Assembly (NCBI GenBank): GCA_900552245.1
Contig: URYY01000007.1
Span: 1 to 29,847, forward strand
Source of the DNA: an uncultured Opitutales bacterium
GTDB taxonomy: Bacteria > Verrucomicrobiota > Verrucomicrobiia > Opitutales > Intestinicryptomonadaceae
Length of the DNA: 29,847 nt
Direction: 5' to 3'
In this document: positions 1 through 6,312 of the stretch, piece after piece
Layout of the letters: every line of letters begins with the position of its first letter
Position numbering within the stretch: the stretch's first letter is position 1
Translations under genes and position numbers: made by a program
The notes under the pieces: model-generated
The model's database searches: none
What the model was told of the DNA's origin: nothing
Seen by the model: the letters and a program-made list of their open reading frames with translations, nothing else

Positions 1-2
1 AG

Positions 3-812
3 CGGCTCTTAAATACGCAAGACCCCCGAAAGCATCCGGATTTTTTTGAGCTCAGGCCGCAGGGGCGCGCGCGATTTATAAAGATAGGCAGCGATAGCGA
101 CAGAGCCGGCGGCGACTGGCCCCCAAACACTATGCGCTGGTTGCTTGAAAAACTTTCGCAGACTTCAAATGCAGGCGGAAGGAAAGTTGCGGTAATTCAC
201 GAGGCCGACCGAATGAACAATGTTGCGGCAAACGCCTTTTTAAAGACTCTTGAAGAGCCTTCGAGCGATACCAATATCCTCATGCTTTCAGAGCGGCCAA
301 ACGATTTGTTGGACACAATAAGGAGCCGCTGCATAAATTTGCGCATAAATTGCGCTCCCAGACGCATAGATGACGAGCAGTGGTCCGAGTGGCTGGAAGA
401 TTTTAGAAAGTGGCAGGCAAATTTATCAGAGGGCTTCGGGCCGGGATTTACCCCCTCGGATGCGCTTATAGCCTCATATTCGCTGCTTGCGCGCTTCGAT
501 TCCATTTTAACCAGACTTTCCGATATAGACGAGCATATGAATATGGACGAGCAGGAGCATCTGGACGAGGAGGAGCTTGCTGCAATTGAAGTTGGCGAGA
601 GGCGCTCACTCAGAAAGCGCTTGCTTGCAGAAATAGAGGAGGAGATGATTTCAAGTGCGCTGGAGGCCTCTAAGGGCAGAATTCCGTCCATGCGCTTATC
701 TCGAAGTCTGGCTTGCCTTGAAAAGTGCGCAGGTTTTATGGAGCTTAATATGCCGGATACTCCGGCATTGGAATACTTTTTCTTAAACACTCTCAGAATA
801 TGGTCCCGCTAG
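3..812 (+). CDS. holB: DNA polymerase III delta-prime subunit, 3' part (5' end outside window)
   Basis: The reading frame is open from the first complete codon at position 3, so the start lies upstream and only about 269 C-terminal codons are present. The visible part is the end of an AAA+ clamp-loader ATPase: VAVIHEADRMN (Walker B/DEAD-like strand with E-A-D), then NAFLKTLEEPS, then the IRSRC arginine-finger motif typical of delta-prime and DnaX. In this family the subunit works with delta and tau/gamma to load the sliding clamp. The remainder is a charged helical region and C-terminal collar-like helices. An internal ATG at 132 is inside the conserved ATPase domain and is not the real start. 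DnaX is an alternative, but the short, poorly conserved C-terminus fits delta-prime better. Confidence 0.85.
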   Translation, partial: RLLNTQDPRKHPDFFELRPQGRARFIKIGSDSDRAGGDWPPNTMRWLLEKLSQTSNAGGRKVAVIHEADRMNNVAANAFLKTLEEPSSDTNILMLSERPNDLLDTIRSRCINLRINCAPRRIDDEQWSEWLEDFRKWQANLSEGFGPGFTPSDALIASYSLLARFDSILTRLSDIDEHMNMDEQEHLDEEELAAIEVGERRSLRKRLLAEIEEEMISSALEASKGRIPSMRLSRSLACLEKCAGFMELNMPDTPALEYFFLNTLRIWSR

Positions 813-876
813 TGTTTTTAAGGTGCAAAAAATATCTTGAATATTGCCGGGGAAAGTGAGAGTATAATGGCGTAAT

Positions 877-1116
877 ATGATAGTTATGGAGAAAAGAAGA
901 AGAGCTAAAGTGAATGCAACTGAGCCTTTTTCATTGAGTAAGTCAAAATATTACAATGAATTTTTGGCTGAGCGTGAGGAAATATTAAAGCACAAGTGGC
1001 TCGAGTCCGAAAAGGCCGGGCACGATATAGGCTTTGAGCGGGCCTTGTTGGATTGGGTTATGAACCATCGCGACAAGTGGCGCGCCGCTCGCAGAAATGC
1101 GGTTGCTAAAAAGTAA
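877..1116 (+). CDS. Small basic hypothetical protein (79 aa)
   Basis: Not recognised with certainty. The product is short, highly charged and probably helical and cytoplasmic: an Arg/Lys-rich N-terminus, a middle with FSLSKSKYYNEFL, and a C-terminal block GFERALLDWVMNHRDKW followed by basic residues. The motif-like character and absence of low complexity suggest a conserved protein rather than a chance ORF. A perfect TATAAT at 863-868 sits just before the ATG at 877, with only a poorly spaced -35 candidate (TTGAAT at 837-842). If this -10 is used, the ATG at 877 would be nearly leaderless, and the ATG at 889 is an alternative start. A purine-rich stretch at 849-862 could be a distant ribosome binding site. 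A terminator follows at 1128, so the gene ends its transcription unit. Confidence 0.7.
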   Translation: MIVMEKRRRAKVNATEPFSLSKSKYYNEFLAEREEILKHKWLESEKAGHDIGFERALLDWVMNHRDKWRAARRNAVAKK

Positions 1117-1127
1117 GATAAGTTCAG

Positions 1128-1157
1128 ACGCCGTTTTTTATGACGGCGTTTTTGTTT
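1128..1157 (+). terminator. Rho-independent terminator after the 79-aa gene
   Basis: ACGCCGT at 1128-1134 pairs with ACGGCGT at 1143-1149 (7 bp, 8-nt loop) and runs into a T-rich tract (TTTTTGTTTT). The T-tract lies on the + side, matching the upstream + genes. Confidence 0.8.
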
Positions 1158-1300
1158 TATTAAGGCAAATTAAACTTTAGTTTGAGAGCAAAAGTACACT
1201 CAGCCGTCTTTCTTTACAATTTTATGCGACTCTTTTTTATAATGCAAAGGTAAGCTTAAAGCAAAATATGCGAATTTTACTTCCGCAGCCTTTAACGCTA

Positions 1301-2266
1301 TCAGTCGAAGTTAGCCTTTGAAAATTCAACTTTTTCCTCAATGCTCTTGTGAGCATCCTCGGGCAGCGACTCAATTAGGCGCAGGCGCTTTAGCAGGCCG
1401 CAGCCGTTTGCTATCTGAATAGCGAGTCCCGGTCGGGCATTTAGCTCGAGCAATAGAGGCCCTCTATTGCTGTCGGTAGATATGTCGGCACCAAAGTAAC
1501 CAAGCGGAGTCATTGTGGCGCAAAGCGCCGCAAGCCTGAGGTGCTCCGCCCAAAATGGAATCCGCAAATCGGAAAACTTTGCGCCGGTATCAGGGTGCAC
1601 TTCTATCTTTTTATTGTGTTGAGCCGCAAAGAGCGGAAGCCCTGTCTTTATACTTATGCCAACTCCTATTGCCCCTTGGTGCAAATTCGCCCTTCCGTCC
1701 GAGAGCTTTGTCGCAAGGCGTATCATAGACATAACCGGGTAGCCTTTAAATACGATTAAGCGCACGTCCGGAACACCCTGGTAACTAAAGCGGCTATAAA
1801 CATCGGAAAAGTCTATACAGCGCTCAAAGAGCGCGTAATCGGGCTTGCCTCCCAAGCTGTATAGACCGCTTAATATATTTGAAATATGCTCGTATATAAA
1901 GTTGTAGTCGCAGCAGGTTCCGTTTGGCTTGTAAAAGTTCTTTCCGTCGTGGCGGGTTATCACTAGTATCCCGCGGCCTCCGCTGCCATGCCCCGGCTTT
2001 ATTACAAAATCCGGAACATCTTTTACCAACTTTAAAAAGCTCTTCACCTGAAACTGGCAATCTATTGAGCCAACGAGATCCGCCGTGGAAACTCCGTGGG
2101 CTATGGCAAGCTTTTTTGTGCGCAACTTGTCGTCAACATCCGGGTAGTCCTTCCTATTGTTGTAGCGCATTATGTATGCGTGGTTGCGTTCATTCATACC
2201 CAAAACACCGCTTTCGTGCAGAGCCTTAGGACTCGCAATTTCCGGCAACTTGAAAAAGTTTATCAT
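1301..2266 (-). CDS. RimK-like ATP-grasp ligase (alpha-L-glutamate ligase-related)
   Basis: A 321-residue protein of the RimK-related ATP-grasp group that accompanies inactive-transglutaminase/7TM proteins (TIGR02291-like). Visible landmarks are the nucleotide-binding strand FVIKPGHGSGGRG (residues about 87-99, with K90 and the Gly-rich loop), a central DVRLIVF, the NLHQGAIGVGI segment (about 194-204) and the metal/ATP-binding ELNARPGL near residues 274-281 (E274, N276). ATP-grasp ligases activate a carboxylate as acyl phosphate and couple it to an amine; whether this one adds glutamate, and to what, is unknown. It needs ATP, so it should act in the cytoplasm. It is the last gene of the three-gene operon; its ATG overlaps the stop of the 7TM gene by 4 bases, implying translational coupling. 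No signal peptide is seen. Confidence 0.88.
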   Translation of the reverse strand: MINFFKLPEIASPKALHESGVLGMNERNHAYIMRYNNRKDYPDVDDKLRTKKLAIAHGVSTADLVGSIDCQFQVKSFLKLVKDVPDFVIKPGHGSGGRGILVITRHDGKNFYKPNGTCCDYNFIYEHISNILSGLYSLGGKPDYALFERCIDFSDVYSRFSYQGVPDVRLIVFKGYPVMSMIRLATKLSDGRANLHQGAIGVGISIKTGLPLFAAQHNKKIEVHPDTGAKFSDLRIPFWAEHLRLAALCATMTPLGYFGADISTDSNRGPLLLELNARPGLAIQIANGCGLLKRLRLIESLPEDAHKSIEEKVEFSKANFD

Positions 2267-3804
2267 TTGCTTACCAAAGACTTAAATCTGAATAGCTCCG
2301 TTAGGCGATAGCCCGTGTAGGTGCCCAAGAGCAAAATTATACCTAAGATTGCCAGATTGAGCTCCGCAAAAGTGTACAAAAAGTACTGCAGATAGGAATT
2401 CGACAAAACTAAATAGCTAAAGGCCGCCGTCACTAGGCTTGCCGCAAGCTGCCTTATTGTGTTGTATGCGCCGTCTTCCTCCCAAGTAGTGGAGGCCCTC
2501 TCAATGGTCCAAGCTATGATAATAAGGGGAAAGAATGTTACGCTCATAAAATCCGGCAGATTCAGAATGTTGCCCGCAATGCTCATAAATTGCATAAGTA
2601 AAATTACGACTACCACAACGGCCGATATTCTCGGCACCATGAGCAAGTTTAACCTCGAAAGCCAAAATCTTATGGATAGCCCCACAGTCAAAATTATGCA
2701 AAAGCAGACCAAGCCCGACAACAGGTTCATTTCCAAAAAGGCCATAGCTATCAAGACCGGCATGAAAGTTCCCATAGTCTGTATGCCTATTATATTTCTT
2801 GCTATAACAATAAACAGGATTGCAAGCGGCAGCAATGTTAGCCTCTTAAATACGTTTTGCTCCGAAGCCGGTAGGGAAAACATTGAGAAGTCCGACAGCT
2901 TTTGCTCTCCTATTACGTCTGCTCTAATTCTATTTAGCGAGGCCGCCCCCTGCGGAACTTTCGTGACCGAAAACCTTATGGACGAATTTGACGCACCGGA
3001 AATTTCGTATAGCGACTTTCCGGCTCTCTGCAGCGCCAGAAAATCTTTGGGCTGCTGGGCCTCTCCGGAACTTGGCTTAAACATGGTCCATTCCTCTCCG
3101 CACCAGACCTCGAGAAATTGCGAGGCCTGCATGCTGCGCCCCTGCTCGTTTAGGAATATACCCCTTACGACGCGGGAGGGAATCCCCTTTAAAGACAGTA
3201 TCAAATCCGCCGCTTCAAGCGTAGCCGCAGAGCCGCTTTGCTGGGAAAATATTTTCTTTTGCTCAGGCGGCATTGCCGCAAGCTCCGTAAACAGGGCAGA
3301 TGCGAAGTTGCGTGGTGTCATGCCGGATTCGGGATCGAGCTTTTTAATGAGCTTTGCTGCTGCAAGTTTGATTTCGTCGGATACTTGCGGCAGCTGTTCC
3401 CTTTCCGGTGGCAGACTTAGCTCGGCATTCTCGCCAACGCCGTATTTTGGAATTATTTTAAACCTGTAAGATATGCTCTGCCTGCCGTCACTTGTGCTTA
3501 TAAACTCGGCGGCAGCCCTAGCCAGGCCGTCTTGCCTTACTACCTTAAAGCGGGAATCTCCGGAGGGATCGCTGCCAAAGTAATATTGCGGAGTTCCCTC
3601 CGGAAGCGATATGCTTAGCTTAACGTCGGCTCCCTTCTTTGCTTCAAACGAAAGCGTGGCATCGGCTTGATAGTAGAACGAGGCCTTATCGCTCAGGCTA
3701 AAATTCAGATATTTGACCTTTAAAAATGTAATTGCAATCGCTACTATGCACAGTATCGCTACTAGCCAGTAGAGTGTGCGGCGGTGTTGTCTGTGATCTT
3801 GCAT
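2263..3804 (-). CDS. Inactive transglutaminase-like protein fused to 7-TM domain
   Basis: A 513-residue membrane protein. Residues about 12-30 form an N-terminal TM helix, residues 31-320 a predicted periplasmic region with a transglutaminase-like fold, and residues 321-505 a set of about seven TM helices, matching the Transglut_i_TM plus 7TM_transglut architecture. The transglutaminase core is recognisable (AADLILSLKGIPSRVVRGI, then SQFLEVW, then MFKPSSG), but the usual Cys-His-Asp positions appear to read Ala193, Gln229 and Lys243, so it should be non-catalytic and perhaps a binding or scaffold domain. It is the middle gene of the operon: 4 nt after the protease stop and overlapping the ligase start by 4 bases. 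It is the natural membrane link between a periplasmic protease and a cytoplasmic ligase (inference). Confidence 0.88.
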   Translation of the reverse strand: MQDHRQHRRTLYWLVAILCIVAIAITFLKVKYLNFSLSDKASFYYQADATLSFEAKKGADVKLSISLPEGTPQYYFGSDPSGDSRFKVVRQDGLARAAAEFISTSDGRQSISYRFKIIPKYGVGENAELSLPPEREQLPQVSDEIKLAAAKLIKKLDPESGMTPRNFASALFTELAAMPPEQKKIFSQQSGSAATLEAADLILSLKGIPSRVVRGIFLNEQGRSMQASQFLEVWCGEEWTMFKPSSGEAQQPKDFLALQRAGKSLYEISGASNSSIRFSVTKVPQGAASLNRIRADVIGEQKLSDFSMFSLPASEQNVFKRLTLLPLAILFIVIARNIIGIQTMGTFMPVLIAMAFLEMNLLSGLVCFCIILTVGLSIRFWLSRLNLLMVPRISAVVVVVILLMQFMSIAGNILNLPDFMSVTFFPLIIIAWTIERASTTWEEDGAYNTIRQLAASLVTAAFSYLVLSNSYLQYFLYTFAELNLAILGIILLLGTYTGYRLTELFRFKSLVSK

Positions 3805-3808
3805 AAAT

Positions 3809-4420
3809 TTATATTGCGTTTTTTCTCGTCACATCGACAACCGCTATTCCGCTCAACAGGTTTCTGCCTATCAAAACTGGGTAGTCAAAGGCGCTTCGGT
3901 CGGTCAGGGTAAATTCGCGCTCGAGTGTCAAGTGGCCTATCTTTACATTTAGCATGACCGAGAAGCGCTGTTGGTCAGGCATTCCATGTCGCCTTATTGG
4001 AACAATTCTCACTACGGGCAGTTCAAAGCTTTTCTCTTCGTCTGAGGTTCGGGATTTTATCTTAAAAGATACCCATTTTCGCCCGTCGCGCTCAAAATTT
4101 TTAATATCCTTTGCATCTATGGAACATGTGGTTGCACCCGTGTCTATTCTTGCCTCAAAGCTTGAGTTAAACTCCGGAAGGCGAACCGTCTCAACTTCTC
4201 CTATAATCCCGAGCGGATACTTCTCTATTTCAAGCGCCATTTCATTTTGCTTATCTTTAAATTCCTTGCTAGCTTCGGGCTTTTTCTGTTCAAGTGCTTG
4301 AACCGGAGTCGATTGCGGAGCCTCATTTTGAGACACGCAAGCCGAGAGCGGGAAAAGTAGAGCCGAAATCAGGGCGCATACCAAGGGCTTGCTCTTAAAA
4401 TTACATTTAAACTTTGTCAT
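3809..4420 (-). CDS. Retropepsin-like (ATP-dependent zinc protease family, RimB-like) lipoprotein
   Basis: From ATG 4420 the product has 203 residues, with a basic N-terminus, a hydrophobic stretch and a lipobox LSAC (Cys28), so it is predicted to be an exported lipoprotein. The frame extends upstream to 4597, but that extension is atypical and would bury the signal peptide; no good Shine-Dalgarno decides the point. After a Glu/Lys-rich linker (about 35-66) comes the PF05618-type domain: ARIDTGATTCSI (DTGA, D93 as catalytic-aspartate candidate), a hydrophobic middle and the closing strand DYPVLIGRNLL (179-189). The family is named ATP-dependent zinc protease, yet the DTGA and the closing loop resemble retropepsins. 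It starts the operon with the 7TM protein and the ligase. Lipidation would place it at the periplasmic side of a membrane, apart from the cytoplasmic ligase. Confidence 0.85.
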   Translation of the reverse strand: MTKFKCNFKSKPLVCALISALLFPLSACVSQNEAPQSTPVQALEQKKPEASKEFKDKQNEMALEIEKYPLGIIGEVETVRLPEFNSSFEARIDTGATTCSIDAKDIKNFERDGRKWVSFKIKSRTSDEEKSFELPVVRIVPIRRHGMPDQQRFSVMLNVKIGHLTLEREFTLTDRSAFDYPVLIGRNLLSGIAVVDVTRKNAI

Positions 4421-4985
4421 CTTAAATATGGGGTTATGCCAGATTTTTAAGTTTTCCGAACCCATTTTTAAGCAGGGGGCAACTTTCGCGAAAACGTAAC
4501 AAAACCGGCGAAAATAGTTTTTTAAAACCCCAGAGATGTCAAGCCAATTAGCAGAAACCAAAAAGCTCAAAACCAAAAATGCCAGTTTTGAGCTCAAATG
4601 GATTTTATTTTTGCATATTGTTTACATCAGTTAAGGTTTTAGTCCTATTGCAATGTCATATTATATATTTGACAATTTTTGGCTTCAATTGTTTCAAGTT
4701 TTGAAATTTTCAGAAGAATAAAACTTTGCCCATCTTGATGTTATAGTCAAAAAGTACTTTTTGCTCTTAAGTATCGCTTGCTATTTAGATTCTTAACCCT
4801 AAAAAACATTTGCTAATGTAGCATTTATTTTTTTTACTGATCTATTTTTTTGTGAAATTATAGAGATTGGGGCTTTGCTACCCTGCGTTAAGTTTATTCT
4901 TTGAAGGCTTTTATCTATCAAAATTAGCCCATTTGTAAGGTTTAATTTTAGAAATTCTATTGTATTAAATTTTATAAAAAATAAC

Positions 4986-5013
4986 TTGACTGTAATGTAA
5001 TAAATAGTAGAAT
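4986..5013 (+). promoter_or_regulatory. Sigma70-type promoter in the AT-rich gap
   Basis: TTGACT at 4986-4991 and TAGAAT at 5008-5013 are separated by 16 nt, 5 of 6 matches to consensus in each box. Transcription would start near 5020, directly at the ATG of the 40-codon ORF. There is no recognised gene immediately downstream, so this points to a small RNA, a small protein or a long leader for the TetR gene. Confidence 0.55.
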
Positions 5014-5020
5014 CAGGGCC

Positions 5021-5143
5021 ATGAAGACTCGAATGTTACTGCGTGCATTGCAAATTTTATTTTCAAGTTTGCATCGTATGGGCTTTTTTATTGCGGGATT
5101 TACCTTTTCTGAAGAACTATTGCGCGAACATATTAAAAGCTAA
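5021..5143 (+). CDS. Possible 40-aa small protein (low confidence)
   Basis: An ATG at 5021 opens a 40-codon frame ending TAA at 5141-5143, with a basic start (MKTRM), a hydrophobic middle (GFFIAGFTF) and a charged end. It begins at or within a few bases of the predicted transcription start, so translation would be leaderless; no ribosome binding site is visible. A second overlapping frame (5043-5273, 76 codons, ending in GWGGG) competes for the same transcript. I recognise neither. The transcript may equally be non-coding. Confidence 0.2.
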   Translation: MKTRMLLRALQILFSSLHRMGFFIAGFTFSEELLREHIKS

Positions 5144-5271
5144 ATTATACCCACGTTGGCTTGATATGGATAACGTAAGCATTGCAACAAATCCTTTATT
5201 GTGGAAGACCATTGCGAAAAATGCAGAACCATTCCGCTTTCTTTTAAAACTTGCAGGTTGGGGAGGCGGTT

Positions 5272-5311
5272 GAATTTTCTGGCAAAAGTAAGCATTGCTC
5301 TCAGAAAATTC
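5272..5311. other. Perfect 10-bp inverted repeat / RNA hairpin
   Basis: GAATTTTCTG (5272-5281) is exactly repeated in inverse as CAGAAAATTC (5302-5311), with a 20-nt loop that itself contains GCAA/TTGC able to pair. No T-tract follows on either strand, so it is not a classical terminator. It could be the 3' structure of the transcript that begins near 5020 or a binding site. Confidence 0.5.
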
Positions 5312-5376
5312 TTCAGAAATTGTAAATATCGAAGCAAGTATATTATTTATTGAATTTTATATATTTTCTTTTTTAT

Positions 5377-5397
5377 TAAATTATAAGTTTTAATTTA
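5377..5397. promoter_or_regulatory. Candidate operator of the Cys-rich TetR gene
   Basis: TAAATTA-N7-TAATTTA is a perfect 7-bp-arm inverted repeat. A TATACT (-10-like) lies at 5396-5401, so the repeat would sit between the promoter elements, a typical place for an autoregulatory operator. The surroundings are AT-rich, so a chance palindrome is possible. Confidence 0.35.
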
Positions 5398-5496
5398 TAC
5401 TATTGTGCTTTTATATATTTATATTGCTCTGTAATAAAGTTGTTTTTTTACTTGTTATTTTGCACTTATATAAAAGTCGCAGTTTACATACTTACC

Positions 5497-6183
5497 ATGA
5501 TAGATGACGCAAGAGAAAGTAATAATTTAAAACAGCGAAGCCTCTTAATTGAGGCTGCCGGAGAATTATTAGCAAAGAGTTCAAGCCCAAAACTTGTGAG
5601 CCTAAGCGATGTCTGCAAGCTCGCAAAGTTGGATAAATGTTGTATATTTCGCCACTTTAAAAATAAGACTGAGCTCTTTGACGCCGTTTACGCAGAGATA
5701 GATAAAACTTACAAGCGCGACATAATTGCAGATTATTCAAATTCTCACAACTACCTGCTTTCGACAACTCTTGGGCAGATTGTGTTTCTCTTTGGACTTG
5801 TCGATGTGTTAAATTCCTTCTTTGAAAGTCTGCGCGGCACTTGGCGCGAAGCTCTGTGTAAATCAATGAGTAAAAAGCAACCCGATTTTATGCACAAAAT
5901 GCTTTGCGGGCAATTTGAATCAAACATGAAGTCATGGTGCAAAATCTGCGAGGCTATAGAAGGCGGTGTTGACGATTTCGTAGCGGGGGAGCGGTTCTCA
6001 AATTTGATTATCTCGCTTGCTATGCGCTATTTCTGCGATGATAATTGCACTTGTTGCAACTCAAAAAATTGTTCGGAACCAGGGTGTCAAATTGATTGCA
6101 ATTTATATCTACAGCACATTGAGGAATCTCTATTGAGTGATTTTGGTTTAGATTGCGTCATCTTTAGCGCACATAGAAATTAA
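5497..6183 (+). CDS. TetR/AcrR-family regulator with C-terminal cysteine cluster
   Basis: From ATG 5497 the protein has 228 residues. The frame extends to a TTG at 5440, but those residues are not part of the TetR fold. The N-terminal helix-turn-helix is clear: LVSLSDVCKLAKL followed by CIFRHFKNKTELFDAVY (residues about 33-65). The ligand-binding half is unusual: 15 cysteines in total, seven of them between residues 180 and 201 (Cys180, 184, 186, 187, 192, 197, 201), resembling a metal- or redox-binding knuckle rather than a normal TetR C-terminus. It precedes the NERD-helicase gene on the same strand by about 130 nt and has a candidate operator upstream. TetR proteins are usually repressors; the ligand here is unknown, and a thiol-reactive or metal signal is an inference. 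Confidence 0.8.
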   Translation: MIDDARESNNLKQRSLLIEAAGELLAKSSSPKLVSLSDVCKLAKLDKCCIFRHFKNKTELFDAVYAEIDKTYKRDIIADYSNSHNYLLSTTLGQIVFLFGLVDVLNSFFESLRGTWREALCKSMSKKQPDFMHKMLCGQFESNMKSWCKICEAIEGGVDDFVAGERFSNLIISLAMRYFCDDNCTCCNSKNCSEPGCQIDCNLYLQHIEESLLSDFGLDCVIFSAHRN

Positions 6184-6203
6184 ATAAATCTTGCAGCTGC
6201 TTA

Positions 6204-6220
6204 GGTTCTGGAGCCTTTTT
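6204..6220 (+). terminator. Weak hairpin plus T-tract after the TetR gene
   Basis: GGTT (6204-6207) can pair with the nearby GAGCC block (about 6211-6215) in a short stem with one wobble, followed by TTTTT to 6220. The stem is short, so this is only a possible terminator between the regulator and the helicase gene. Confidence 0.3.
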
Positions 6221-6312
6221 GGTTTTCTAGAATTTTCCAAAGAAAAACTGAACTGTGTTTTATTTCGAGGTTTTTATTTGAAAATTCTGCATTTTTTTGC
6301 GAACTTAAACTC

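Larger units (their letters stand above)
4421..5496. other. AT-rich intergenic stretch without a confident protein gene
   Basis: About 1 kb between two divergent transcription units. It must hold the promoter of the leftward protease operon, which I could not place. Rightward it holds a near-consensus promoter (4986-5013), a short ORF at 5021-5143, another ORF at 5043-5273 without recognisable similarity, a long hairpin (5272-5311) and an inverted repeat before the TetR gene (5377-5397). The base composition is clearly more AT-rich than in the flanking operons. Confidence 0.6.

Noticed and set aside
197..790. 197-codon minus-strand frame
   Set aside because: Opposite to the delta-prime gene; serine-rich, low-complexity shadow.
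2459..3469. 336-codon plus-strand frame
   Set aside because: It is antisense to the 7TM/transglutaminase gene, has no ribosome binding site and its product is Ser/Cys-rich with no fold; a coding shadow.
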